This document shows, in pieces, positions 6,468 through 13,684 of a stretch of 31,633 nt of DNA. The notes under the pieces were generated by a model. It was not told the DNA's origin. It saw nothing but the letters and a program-made list of their open reading frames with translations, and ran no database searches. The stretch is from DATHBP01 sp035296085. Lineage in GTDB: Bacteria; Actinomycetota; Actinomycetes; Propionibacteriales; Nocardioidaceae. Position numbers and translations under genes: made by a program. The stretch covers positions 1 to 31,633 of the forward strand of contig DATHBP010000211.1 in NCBI GenBank assembly GCA_035296085.1. The letters are read 5' to 3'. How positions within the stretch are numbered: the stretch's first letter is position 1; every line of letters begins with the position of its first letter.

Positions 6468-7484
6468 TCACGCCGGCGTGGCCAGCCAGGCGGCGACATC
6501 ACGCACCGCATCGTCAACGAGTGCGGCCGGCGCGGCGGAGGCGCGCAGCGAGGTGGTGGCCAGCTCCGCGAGCACCCGGTCGTCGGCTCCGTAGGCGTCG
6601 CGCGCGAGCGCGTACTGCGCGATGAGCCGCGAGCCGAACAGCAGCGGGTCATCGGCGCCGAGCGCTATTGGGACCCCTGCGGCGAGGAGCGCGCGCACGG
6701 GCACCGACTCGACGTCTGGGTAGATGCCCAGCGCGACGTTCGAGGAAGGGCACACCTCCAACGTCACGCCCTCCTCGGCGATCCGCTGAAGCAGGGCCGG
6801 GTCCTCGGCGGCCCGTACGCCGTGTCCGATCCGGGTGGCGCCGAGAGCGTCCAGGCAGGCCCGGACGCTCTGCGGCCCGGCCAGCTCCCCGCCGTGCGGC
6901 GTCGACAGCAGGCCGGCTCGGCGGGCGATGGCGAAAGCCCGGTCGAAGGTGCTCGCCATACCGCGGCGCTCGTCGTTGGACAGCCCGAAGCCGACGACTC
7001 CCCGGTCGGCGTACTGCGCCGCCAGGCGGGCGAGCGTGCGGGCGTCATAGGGATGGCGGGTGCGGTTGGCAGCTATCACGACACCCACGCCTACGCCGGC
7101 CCGGCGGCTGGCGTCGTTCGCAGCGGCCAGCACCAGCTCGGTGAACGCCGTGAGGCCACCGAACTTCGCTGCGTAGCCAGAGGGATCCACCTGGATCTCC
7201 AGCCAGCGCGAACCCTCGGCCCGGTCGTCCTCCGCGGCCTCGAGCAGCAGGCGGCGTACGTCCTCGGGCGTCTCCAGCACCGAGCGGGCGGTGTCGTAGA
7301 GCCGCTGGAAGCGAAACCAGCCTCGCTCGTCGGCCGCTGACAGCGTCGGGGGGCGTGGGTCGCGGAGCGCCTCGGGCAGCGAAACGCCGGACCGGTCGGC
7401 CAGCTCCACCAGCGTCGAGTGCCGCATCGCGCCGGTGAAGTGCAGGTGCAGGTGCGCCTTCGGCAGCGTGTCGAGGGGGCGCAC
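6468..7484 (-). CDS. add: adenosine deaminase family protein
   Basis: 338 residues from GTG 7484, giving VRPLDTLPKAHLHLHFTGAM. This start is eight bases beyond the aspC stop, and upstream in-frame codons fall inside aspC. The family is a zinc TIM-barrel that deaminates adenosine to inosine. Visible metal and catalytic motifs: HLHLHFTG (metal His13/His15), TPHGGEL (the His-x-x-Glu of the proton donor), TRIGHG, CPSSNVALG and GADDPLLFG (the metal-binding Asp pair). The HFTGAMRHSTLVELA beginning differs from the classical HLDGSLRP and is seen in an actinobacterial subgroup. Adenosine is therefore likely, but related purine substrates are possible. It is co-transcribed with aspC. Confidence 0.88.
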   Translation of the reverse strand: MRPLDTLPKAHLHLHFTGAMRHSTLVELADRSGVSLPEALRDPRPPTLSAADERGWFRFQRLYDTARSVLETPEDVRRLLLEAAEDDRAEGSRWLEIQVDPSGYAAKFGGLTAFTELVLAAANDASRRAGVGVGVVIAANRTRHPYDARTLARLAAQYADRGVVGFGLSNDERRGMASTFDRAFAIARRAGLLSTPHGGELAGPQSVRACLDALGATRIGHGVRAAEDPALLQRIAEEGVTLEVCPSSNVALGIYPDVESVPVRALLAAGVPIALGADDPLLFGSRLIAQYALARDAYGADDRVLAELATTSLRASAAPAALVDDAVRDVAAWLATPA

Positions 7485-7491
7485 CCCCGGC

Positions 7492-8703
7492 TCAGGCCTT
7501 GAGCAGACGGCCGATGCGGTCGACGCCCTCCACGAGATCGGCTTCACCGAGTGCGTACGACAGGCGCAGGTAGCCCGGGGTGCCGAAGGCCTCCCCTGGT
7601 ACGACCGCCACCTCGGCTTGGTCGAGGATCACCTCGGCGAGCTCGGCGGACGTGGTAGGGGTGGCACCGCCGATCGGGCGACCCAGGACACCCTTCACCG
7701 ACACGTACGCATAGAACGCACCCTTCGGCTCGGGGCACTCCAACCCAGGGATCTCGTTGAGCATCGCCACGATCGTGCGGCGCCGGGAGTCGAACGCGGC
7801 CCGCATCTCCTCGACCACCGCCCGGCCGCCGCCGAGCGCCGCCAGCGCCGCCTGCTGCGCGACGTTGCAGACGTTGGAGGTGACGTGCGACTGAAGGTTG
7901 GCCGCTGCCTTGACCACGTCACCGGGTCCGATCAGCCAGCCGACGCGCCAGCCCGTCATGGCGTACGTCTTCGCCACGCCGTTGACGACGATGCAGGTGT
8001 CTGCGAGCTCCGGAGTCTGCACCGGCATCGACACCGCCTCGGCGTCGTCGTAGACCAGGTGCTCGTAGATCTCGTCGGTGATGACCCAGATGCCGTGCTC
8101 GAGCGCCCACTGACCGATCCGGCGCACCTGGTCCGGGTCGTACACCGCCCCGGTCGGGTTGGACGGCGAGCAGAACATCAGGACCTTGGCACGCGGCGTA
8201 CGCGCCTGCTCGAGCTGGTCCACGTCGAGCAGGTAGCCCTGGCTCTCGTCGGCCGGCACCGCGACAGGCACCCCACCAGCCAACCGGATCGCCTCCGGGT
8301 AGGTGGTCCAGTACGGCGCCGGCAGCAGCACCTCGTCGCCGGGGTCGACCACAGTGGCGAACGCTTCGTAGATCGCCTGCTTGCCGCCGTTGGTCACCAG
8401 GACCTGAGCGGGCTCGACGGCGTAGCCGGAGTCGCGTGCCGTCTTGGCGGCGATCGCCGCCTTCAGCTCGGGCAGCCCGCCCGCCGGGGTGTAGCGGTGG
8501 TTTCTCGGGTCCCGGCTGGCGCGTACGGCGGCCTCGACGATGTAGTCGGGAGTGGGGAAGTCGGGCTCACCAGCGCCGAAGCCGATGACCGGCCGGCCGG
8601 CCGCCTTCAGCGCCTTCGCCTTGGCGTCCACCGCCAAGGTGGCCGACTCCGCGATCGACCCGACCCGGCCCGAGATCCGCGACTTCGCGTCTGCTTGGCT
8701 CAT
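7492..8703 (-). CDS. aspC: pyridoxal-phosphate aminotransferase, class I (aspartate aminotransferase-like)
   Basis: 403 residues from ATG 8703. It is a fold-type I PLP enzyme: PVIGFGAGEPDFPTPDYIVE near the N terminus (substrate-binding loop), SNPTGAVYDPDQ, ITDEIYEHLVYDD (Asp/Tyr contacts to PLP), GVAKTYAMTGWRVGW with Schiff-base Lys245, and the C-terminal GYLRLSYALG whose Arg binds the substrate alpha-carboxylate. The subgroup is the I-gamma type aspartate (and possibly prephenate) aminotransferase, which interconverts aspartate/2-oxoglutarate and oxaloacetate/glutamate. It is the first gene of a minus-strand pair with add, divergent from tRNA-Trp-secE-nusG. Confidence 0.93.
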   Translation of the reverse strand: MSQADAKSRISGRVGSIAESATLAVDAKAKALKAAGRPVIGFGAGEPDFPTPDYIVEAAVRASRDPRNHRYTPAGGLPELKAAIAAKTARDSGYAVEPAQVLVTNGGKQAIYEAFATVVDPGDEVLLPAPYWTTYPEAIRLAGGVPVAVPADESQGYLLDVDQLEQARTPRAKVLMFCSPSNPTGAVYDPDQVRRIGQWALEHGIWVITDEIYEHLVYDDAEAVSMPVQTPELADTCIVVNGVAKTYAMTGWRVGWLIGPGDVVKAAANLQSHVTSNVCNVAQQAALAALGGGRAVVEEMRAAFDSRRRTIVAMLNEIPGLECPEPKGAFYAYVSVKGVLGRPIGGATPTTSAELAEVILDQAEVAVVPGEAFGTPGYLRLSYALGEADLVEGVDRIGRLLKA

Positions 8704-8765
8704 GCCGGCATCCTTCCACCGCCGTCACCTCGGCGTTGCAGGGGCGGGCGGTGATCCGCGACAGG

Positions 8766-8795
8766 TTCGACCCAGGTGGGCCGACGCCGTACACT
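8766..8795 (+). promoter_or_regulatory. candidate promoter for tRNA-Trp-secE-nusG
   Basis: TTCGAC at 8766-8771 and TACACT at 8790-8795 are separated by 18 bases, a fair sigma-70-like (HrdB-type) match. They lie 80 bases upstream of tRNA-Trp in the divergent gap. No better pair was seen in 8704-8875. Confidence 0.5.
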
Positions 8796-8875
8796 GACGC
8801 ATTGGTGGCTTCAGCACCGTGAGTTGGCGCGCCCTGTGTAGGGACCGGCCGCTGGTCGCGGCTCTGGTCCGCCGT

Positions 8876-8948
8876 AGGGCAGTAGCTCAACTGGCAGAGC
8901 ATCGGTCTCCAAAACCGAAGGTTGTGGGTTCGAGTCCCTCCTGCCCTG
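8876..8948 (+). tRNA. tRNA-Trp (CCA)
   Basis: A 73-base cloverleaf. Acceptor AGGGCAG/CTGCCCT with discriminator G8948. The anticodon stem TCGGT/ACCGA surrounds loop CTCCAAA, with CCA at 8909-8911. The T-loop is TTCGAGT. The T-stem GTGGG/CCCTC contains a T8925-T8939 mismatch. CCA is not encoded. It sits directly upstream of secE, as in other actinobacteria. Confidence 0.96.
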
Positions 8949-9012
8949 CGAGAGCGTTACACATGTCGGCGACTAGGACCGCCGATGCAGCGACGACGAG
9001 AAGGGAAGCGCC

Positions 9013-9252
9013 GTGACAGAGCTGCGGTCCTCCGGCTCCTCTCGAGTGGGACCGCCGGCCGAGGGTGGCCGGACCAGTCCCGGGCTGTTCTACCGACAGG
9101 TGATCGCAGAGCTCCGCAAGGTCGTCTGGCCGACGAAGGAGCAGCTCAGCACCTATTTCGTGGTCGTGCTCGTGTTCGTGCTGGCGATGATCGCGATCGT
9201 CTCGGTGCTCGACTTCATACTCGGCACCGCAGTCTTCAAGATCTTCGGCTGA
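9013..9252 (+). CDS. secE: preprotein translocase subunit SecE
   Basis: 79 residues from GTG 9013, with GAAGGGAAG just upstream. It is the short single-span form: a polar N-terminal about 28 residues, an amphipathic helix FYRQVIAELRKVVWPTKEQL with the invariant VVWPT motif, then one membrane segment (about residues 46-70, YFVVVLVFVLAMIAIVSVLD). SecE clamps SecY in the protein-export channel. It lies 34 bases upstream of nusG, the near-universal pair. Confidence 0.95.
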   Translation: MTELRSSGSSRVGPPAEGGRTSPGLFYRQVIAELRKVVWPTKEQLSTYFVVVLVFVLAMIAIVSVLDFILGTAVFKIFG

Positions 9253-9286
9253 CCGGCCGGAGCACGAAAGGGATGGCGCAGCGCAG

Positions 9287-10057
9287 ATGACAGAGCAGAC
9301 CATGACCGAACCCGACGTCGAGACCACATCCGAGGTCGAGGCCACAGCTGCGGTCGACGGCGAGGTCAGCACCGGTGCGGATGCTTCGCCGGGGGATGCC
9401 GAGCCGGTCGGCGTCGAGGCCGACGAGGACGAGCAGGTCGGCGTCGAGCCCGAAGAGGTCGACCCTCGGGAGGCGTTCCGCGAGACGCTGCGCACCCAGC
9501 CCGGCGACTGGTTCGTTGTGCACACCTACTCCGGGATGGAAAACCGGGTGAAGACAAACCTGGAGAACCGCATCACCTCGCTCAATATGGAGGACTACAT
9601 CTACGAGGTGGTCGTTCCACAGGAGGATGTCGCGGAGATCAAGAACGGACAGCGCAAGATGGTGCGCCGCACCGTGCTCCCAGGCTATGTCCTCGTACGT
9701 ATGGATCTCACCGACGAGTCCTGGGCGACCGTGCGCCACACCCCGTCGGTGACCGGCTTCGTTGGTCACAGCCACCAGCCGGTGCCGCTGACTTTCACCG
9801 AGGTGGAGAACATGTTGGCCCCGGCGATGGAGGAGCAGATTGCCGCCACGTCGCCGGAGCAGAAGAAGCAGAAGAAGGTGGAGGTCGCGGACTTCCTGGT
9901 CGGCGACTCCGTCATGGTGGTCGAAGGGCCCTTCGCGACGTTGCACGCGACCATCACCGAGATCAACGCAGACGCCGCCAGAGTGAAGGCGCTGGTCGAG
10001 ATCTTCGGCCGCGAGACGCCGGTCGAGCTGCGCTTCACCGAGATCCAGCGCATCTGA
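9287..10057 (+). CDS. nusG: transcription termination/antitermination factor NusG
   Basis: 256 residues. The first about 65 form a Glu/Asp-rich disordered extension (TEPDVETTSEVEATAAVDGE and on), usual in actinobacteria. Then comes the NGN domain: DWFVVHTYSGMENRVKTNLE, RRTVLPGYVLVRMDL, WATVRHTPSVTGFVG. A Lys-rich linker (EQKKQKKVEV) leads to the KOW domain GDSVMVVEGPFATLHATITE. NusG binds the RNA polymerase clamp and links it to Rho or ribosomal S10. ATG 9287 is favoured over ATG 9302; the nearest Shine-Dalgarno, GAAAGGGA at 9266-9273, is rather distant. Confidence 0.96.
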   Translation: MTEQTMTEPDVETTSEVEATAAVDGEVSTGADASPGDAEPVGVEADEDEQVGVEPEEVDPREAFRETLRTQPGDWFVVHTYSGMENRVKTNLENRITSLNMEDYIYEVVVPQEDVAEIKNGQRKMVRRTVLPGYVLVRMDLTDESWATVRHTPSVTGFVGHSHQPVPLTFTEVENMLAPAMEEQIAATSPEQKKQKKVEVADFLVGDSVMVVEGPFATLHATITEINADAARVKALVEIFGRETPVELRFTEIQRI

Positions 10058-10106
10058 GCGACCCAACCGCCCACCACCCGTTCCCGAACCAGCAGCAAGG
10101 ACAGTT

Positions 10107-10541
10107 ATGCCCCCCAGGAAGAAGAAGCTCGCCGCTGTCGTGAAGGTGCAGCTGCAGGCCGGTGCAGCCACGCCAGCACCACCCGTCGGCACCGCACTAG
10201 GACCGCACGGCGTCAACATCATGGAGTTCGTCAAGGCGTACAACTCGGCCACCGAAGCGATGCGGGGCAACGTCATCCCGGTCGAGATCTCGATCTATGA
10301 GGACCGTTCGTTCACTTTCATCACGAAGACCCCTCCTGCCGCCGAGCTGATCAAGAAGGCAGCGGGCATCACGAAGGGTTCCGCCACGCCGCACACCGAC
10401 AAGGTGGCGCGGCTCACGTCGGACCAGGTGCGCGACATCGCGACGACGAAGCTTCCCGACCTCAACGCCGAGGACCTCGACGCGGCGATGAAGATCGTCG
10501 CCGGCACCGCCCGTTCGATGGGCGTCACCGTCGAATCCTGA
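10107..10541 (+). CDS. rplK: 50S ribosomal protein L11
   Basis: 144 residues, full length, from ATG 10107 with AAGGA at 10096-10100. It binds the GTPase-associated region of 23S rRNA. The N-terminal domain has PAPPVGTALGPHGVNIMEF with Pro23 and Pro26, the residues contacted by thiostrepton-type antibiotics, so there is no visible natural resistance at these positions. The C-terminal RNA-binding domain ends with IVAGTARSMGVTV. It is followed after 109 bases by rplA. Confidence 0.97.
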   Translation: MPPRKKKLAAVVKVQLQAGAATPAPPVGTALGPHGVNIMEFVKAYNSATEAMRGNVIPVEISIYEDRSFTFITKTPPAAELIKKAAGITKGSATPHTDKVARLTSDQVRDIATTKLPDLNAEDLDAAMKIVAGTARSMGVTVES

Positions 10542-10568
10542 CTAACCCAAGCAGCACTCGGACCGCCC

Positions 10569-10626
10569 GTGGGAGGGCGCGGCGCACCGCTCACCGCGAG
10601 CAACGCGTACGTCGCCCAATGACCAC
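10569..10626 (+). promoter_or_regulatory. putative L1-binding mRNA site (23S rRNA L1-site mimic) ahead of rplA
   Basis: GTGG (10569-10572) pairs with CCAC (10623-10626) and GGGC (10575-10578) with GCCC (10614-10617). They leave an asymmetric internal loop of GA on one side and AATGA on the other, capped by a GC-rich arm. A purine-rich GGGAG strand facing ATGACC is the feature L1 recognises both in 23S rRNA and in its autoregulated mRNAs. It sits 24 bases before the rplA start, so bound L1 could repress its own translation. The fold was drawn by eye. Confidence 0.6.
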
Positions 10627-10650
10627 AACCTGGTGAAAGGACCAGCAGTC

Positions 10651-11367
10651 ATGGCACACAGCAAGCACTACGCGTCGTCGGTCGCCTTGGTCGACAAAGA
10701 CACCGTGTACAGCCCCTTGGAAGCCGTCCGTCTGGTCAAGCAGACGGCGAAGACGAAGTTCGACCCGACCGTCGACGTGGCGATGCGTCTCGGGGTCGAC
10801 CCGCGCAAGGCCGACCAGATGGTACGCGGCACCGTCAACCTCCCACACGGCACCGGCAAGACGGCCCGCGTACTGGTGTTCGCCGCAGGCGACAAGGCCG
10901 AGGAGGCGCGCGCCGCCGGTGCTGACTACGTGGGGTCCGACGACATGCTGGAAAAGGTCTCCGGCGGCTGGCTCGACTTCGACGCCGTCGTTGCTACTCC
11001 GGACATGATGGGCAAAGTGGGGCGCCTTGGCCGGGTCCTCGGTCCCCGCGGCCTCATGCCCAACCCCAAGACGGGCACCGTCACGACCAACGTCGCCAAG
11101 GCGGTCTCCGACATCAAGGGGGGCAAGATCGAGTTTCGCGTCGATCGGCACGCCAACCTGCACTTCGTGCTGGGCAAAGCGTCGTTCTCCGAGTCGCAGC
11201 TCGCCGAGAACTACGCCGCCGCTCTGGACGAGGTTCTGCGGCTCAAGCCTGCCGGCTCGAAAGGCCGCTACCTTCGCAAGGTCACCCTGTCGACCACGAT
11301 GGGTCCCGGCATCCCGGTTGACCCTGCCCGCACCCGCAACATCACCGAGACCGAACCGGAGGCCTGA
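10651..11367 (+). CDS. rplA: 50S ribosomal protein L1
   Basis: 238 residues from ATG 10651, with GAAAGGA at 10635-10641. The upstream in-frame GTG 10633 contains that ribosome site and is rejected. Typical blocks: FDPTVDVAMRLGVDPRKADQ, VRGTVNLPHGTGKTARVLVF, GPRGLMPNPKTGTVT (the conserved RNA-binding signature) and FRVDRHANLHFVLGKASF. It forms the mobile L1 stalk of the 50S subunit and is a translational repressor in bacteria. It runs into the lipoprotein gene with a four-base gap. Confidence 0.97.
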   Translation: MAHSKHYASSVALVDKDTVYSPLEAVRLVKQTAKTKFDPTVDVAMRLGVDPRKADQMVRGTVNLPHGTGKTARVLVFAAGDKAEEARAAGADYVGSDDMLEKVSGGWLDFDAVVATPDMMGKVGRLGRVLGPRGLMPNPKTGTVTTNVAKAVSDIKGGKIEFRVDRHANLHFVLGKASFSESQLAENYAAALDEVLRLKPAGSKGRYLRKVTLSTTMGPGIPVDPARTRNITETEPEA

Positions 11368-11371
11368 CCTC

Positions 11372-12151
11372 ATGACGCCTCGAGCGCGGCGCCTGTGCAC
11401 CGCCGTGGCCGGCGTGCCGTTGCTCTTCGGCGTTGCCGCATGCAGTTCCGACTCCGAGACACCAAGTGGTGCGGGGACCACGTCCCAGGGCACGGACGAC
11501 CCGGCAGCTTCGGCAACGCCGTTGACGGCTGGCGACTTCGTCCCGCGGCTGGTCGCAGCACAGCGCAAGGCGGGCACCGCACATCTGGAGGGCTCGGTCA
11601 GTGCCGGTTCGGCTGGTCAGATCGAGCTCGACGGCGACCTGCGGCTCGATGCGGCCAACGCCGGCGCGCGCGTGACGATGTCCATGGCCATGCTGGGCCA
11701 GGGCGTTGAGGCGATCCTTCTCGACGACGAGCTGTTCGTGAAGATCCCCGGAATGAGCAGCTCGAAGCCGTGGCTGAAGATCGACCTGTCCAGCGGCCCG
11801 TTGGCATCTTCGGGCCTTGGCGCCCTCAACATGGGCTCCATGCTGAAAGGCATGCAGGGCGCGCTGTCGATCAAGCCCAAAGGGCAGGAAAGCATCGACG
11901 GGATAGACACCACGCGGTACGCCGTCACCGTCAACGCAGCCAAGGCGCTCGCTGCGCAAGGACTCGGCTCGCTCGCGCCGTCGACCGGCAAGTCCATCGT
12001 CTACAACCTGTGGGTCGACAGCGACGACCTGGTCCGCAAGCTCGCAGCGGAGTCGAAGTCCTTCTCCTTGCAGATGCAGCTGTCCGACTACGGCTCGCCG
12101 GTCACGATCGAGGCGCCGCCGCCGTCGGAGATCGGCACTTCGCCGTTCTGA
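11372..12151 (+). CDS. LppX/LprAFG-like lipoprotein
   Basis: 259 residues from ATG 11372. GGAGG at 11358-11362 lies inside the end of rplA, so the gene is translationally coupled to L1. The N terminus is a lipoprotein signal: MTPRARR, a hydrophobic core and a lipobox FGVAAC with Cys21 as the lipidated residue, then a Ser/Thr/Gly-rich linker. The mature domain matches the LppX_LprAFG family (DFVPRLVAAQRKAGTAHLEG, PWLKIDLSS, IDGIDTTRYAVTVN, YNLWVDSDDLVRKL). Mycobacterial members have a hydrophobic pocket for lipids or lipoglycans and aid their transport to the outer envelope. Lipoprotein genes between rplA and rplJ also occur in streptomycetes. The ligand here is unknown. Confidence 0.88.
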   Translation: MTPRARRLCTAVAGVPLLFGVAACSSDSETPSGAGTTSQGTDDPAASATPLTAGDFVPRLVAAQRKAGTAHLEGSVSAGSAGQIELDGDLRLDAANAGARVTMSMAMLGQGVEAILLDDELFVKIPGMSSSKPWLKIDLSSGPLASSGLGALNMGSMLKGMQGALSIKPKGQESIDGIDTTRYAVTVNAAKALAAQGLGSLAPSTGKSIVYNLWVDSDDLVRKLAAESKSFSLQMQLSDYGSPVTIEAPPPSEIGTSPF

Positions 12152-12168
12152 CCGCCAAACTCTCGCCC

Positions 12169-12212
12169 TTGTCAGGGCCTGGACGGCGTATGCGCCGTCG
12201 TCACCCTGACAA
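12169..12212 (+). terminator. two-part hairpin after the lipoprotein gene
   Basis: TTGTCAGGG (12169-12177) pairs with CCCTGACAA (12204-12212). Inside it ACGGCG pairs with CGCCGT around the loop TATG. It starts 17 bases after the stop codon. There is no T-run. It is probably a terminator or an mRNA 3'-end stabiliser separating rplA-lipoprotein from rplJ. Confidence 0.6.
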
Positions 12213-12251
12213 CTCGCAGATTTGTGCGTACCCATGAGCTCGCGTAGGCTG

Positions 12252-12324
12252 CCTGCGCCGAAGACCGCCGGTTGCCGCCGCTCACGTGGTGGCTGAAAGC
12301 CCTGACCGGGGCGACCAGCGCAGG
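12252..12324 (+). promoter_or_regulatory. L10 (rplJ) autoregulatory mRNA leader
   Basis: Stem CCTGCGC (12252-12258)/GCGCAGG (12318-12324) encloses GGTTGCC (12270-12276)/GGCGACC (12310-12316) and GCCGC/GTGGC (12277-12281/12289-12293). Conserved unpaired stretches CGAAGACC and TGAAAGCCCTGACC are present. This arrangement corresponds to the actinobacterial ribosomal L10 leader, which binds L10 (with L7/L12) to repress rplJL. It lies 108 bases upstream of the rplJ start. Confidence 0.8.
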
Positions 12325-12354
12325 TGACCGTGACGTGGCTCGTAAGCGTGGCCC

Positions 12355-12387
12355 ACGCCTCCGGCACTTGTGCGCCGGGGGCGTTTT
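12355..12387 (+). terminator. intrinsic terminator/attenuator in the rplJ leader
   Basis: ACGCCTCCGGC (12355-12365) and GCCGGGGGCGT (12374-12384) form an 11-bp stem with one G-U pair and an eight-base loop. It is followed by GTTTTGC (T-run 12384-12387). Placed between the L10 leader and the rplJ start, it is positioned to attenuate transcription into rplJL-rpoBC. Confidence 0.7.
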
Positions 12388-12431
12388 GCTGCCCGCCGCC
12401 GAAGCATTGCGTTGACACGGGAAGGGGCCTG

Positions 12432-13241
12432 ATGGCCAGGTCGGACAAAGCCGCCGCCGTAGCCGAGCTGACCGAGGAGTTCCGCGGCTCGTCCAGCGCT
12501 GTGCTGACCGAGTACCGGGGACTCACCGTCAAGCAGCTGCAGGAGCTTCGGCGCTCGCTCGCCGACAATGCGACCTACGCGATCGTCAAGAACACACTGA
12601 CCCAGATCGCGGCAAAGGACGCAGGCGTCGACGCGTTCGACGGACAGCTGAGCGGGCCGTCCGCGATCGCCTTCATCACCGGCGACGCGGTGCTCGCGGC
12701 CAAGGAGCTCCGGGACTTCGCGCGAGCCAACCCCGCGCTGGTCATCAAAGCCGGCATCTTCGACGGCAAGCCGGTCACCCCCGCAGAGATCGCCAAGATC
12801 GCCGACCTCGAGTCTCGCGAGGTGCTGCTTGCCAAGCTCGCCGGCGCGATGACTGCCTCCCTGAAGGGAGCGGTCAGCATGTTCGCCGCTCCCCTGTCGC
12901 AAGTGGCCAGGCTGACCGATGCACTGCGCGCTCACGTCGAGGCCACCCAAGGCCCCGCCGCGGCCGCTGAGCCGCCGGCGGAACCCGCCCCCGACGCAGC
13001 ATCCGCCCCCGGAGGGCCGCTGGCGCCGCAACCCGCAGACGCTGTGCCTCCGGCCGAGGCGGCTGAGGCCGCGGACCCGACACCGCAGGTCGAGGCACTC
13101 GCCGACGACCAGCCTGGCGACACCCAGGCCGGCAATGACCAGGCCGGCGGTGACCAGGCCGGCGGTGACCAGGCCGGCGGTGACCAGGCCGGCGGTGACC
13201 AGCCCGTCGACTCCCAGGCCGCCGACGACGAGGCCGGCTGA
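12432..13241 (+). CDS. rplJ: 50S ribosomal protein L10 with long repetitive C-terminal extension
   Basis: 269 residues from ATG 12432, preceded by GGGAAGGGG. The open frame before it (from 12324) overlaps the leader and terminator and is not coding. Residues 1-175 are ordinary L10: SSSAVLTEYRGLTVKQLQEL, YAIVKNTLTQIAA, FITGDAVLAAKELRDFA, and the helix SQVARLTDALRAHVE that carries L7/L12 dimers. Bacterial L10 is normally about 165-190 residues. Here about 95 more follow: an Ala/Pro/Glu-rich part (PAAAAEPPAEPAPD), then an acidic tail containing repeats of AGGDQ, ending DDEAG. The tail lies beyond the L7/L12-binding helix, is probably disordered, and has no known role. It is followed by rplL after 51 bases. 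Confidence 0.96.
   Translation: MARSDKAAAVAELTEEFRGSSSAVLTEYRGLTVKQLQELRRSLADNATYAIVKNTLTQIAAKDAGVDAFDGQLSGPSAIAFITGDAVLAAKELRDFARANPALVIKAGIFDGKPVTPAEIAKIADLESREVLLAKLAGAMTASLKGAVSMFAAPLSQVARLTDALRAHVEATQGPAAAAEPPAEPAPDAASAPGGPLAPQPADAVPPAEAAEAADPTPQVEALADDQPGDTQAGNDQAGGDQAGGDQAGGDQAGGDQPVDSQAADDEAG
13126..13200 (+). repeat. 15-bp tandem repeat inside rplJ (five units)
   Basis: Four identical copies of AGGCCGGCGGTGACC at 13141-13200 follow one copy with two changes (GGCAATGACC end) at 13126-13140. The frame is kept because the unit is five codons, coding QAGGD/AGGDQ. Exact identity suggests recent expansion by slippage or unequal exchange. Confidence 0.97.
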
Positions 13242-13292
13242 GTTTCCGAACATCGACTTCCAGCACGAATCCAACTGAAAGGAACCGCCACG

Positions 13293-13682
13293 ATGGCGAA
13301 GATGACCACCGAGGACCTGCTCGGCGCGTTCAAGGAGATGACGCTGCTCGAGCTGAGTGAGTTCGTCAAGCAGTTCGAGGAGACCTTCGGCGTCACGGCT
13401 GCCGCACCGGTGATGGCTGCTCCGGCAGCCGGCGGGGCTGCCGGCGGGGAAGTTGCCGCCGCCGAGGAGCAGGACGAGTTCGACGTGGTGCTCGACAGCG
13501 TCGGCGACAAGAAGATCCAGGTCATCAAGGAGGTGCGCACCCTGACGAGCCTGGGTCTTAAGGAGGCCAAGGACCTTGTCGAGGCGGCCCCCAAGGCGAT
13601 CCTGGAGAAGGTCAACAAGGAAGGCGCGGACAAGGCGCGCGAGGCGCTCGAGGCTGCTGGCGCGACCGTCACCGTCAAATAG
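13293..13682 (+). CDS. rplL: 50S ribosomal protein L7/L12
   Basis: 129 residues from ATG 13293 with a GAAAGGA ribosome site. The N-terminal dimerisation domain has TTEDLLGAFKEMTLLELSEF. An Ala/Gly-rich hinge follows at about residues 36-60. The C-terminal factor-binding domain has KKIQVIKEVRTLTSLGLKEA and ALEAAGATVTVK. It forms the ribosomal stalk on L10 and recruits EF-Tu and EF-G, both also encoded in this window. Typical length and sequence. Confidence 0.98.
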   Translation: MAKMTTEDLLGAFKEMTLLELSEFVKQFEETFGVTAAAPVMAAPAAGGAAGGEVAAAEEQDEFDVVLDSVGDKKIQVIKEVRTLTSLGLKEAKDLVEAAPKAILEKVNKEGADKAREALEAAGATVTVK

Positions 13683-13684
13683 CG

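Noticed and set aside
9273..9290. Five-codon mini-ORF whose stop overlaps the nusG start (ATGA)
   Set aside because: The GAAAGGG purine run abuts its ATG with no spacing, so initiation there is unlikely; the overlap is probably coincidental.
12412..12417. Perfect TTGACA hexamer just before rplJ
   Set aside because: A matching -10 would fall inside the rplJ coding region and none is seen at 16-19 bases; probably chance.
12324..12431. Upstream extension of the rplJ frame giving 36 more residues
   Set aside because: It would run through the L10 leader and the T-run terminator, matches no L10 N terminus, and a good ribosome site precedes ATG 12432.
13126..13200. Short regular repeats resembling a CRISPR array
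   Set aside because: The units are 15 bp without spacers and in frame inside rplJ; they are a coding tandem repeat.
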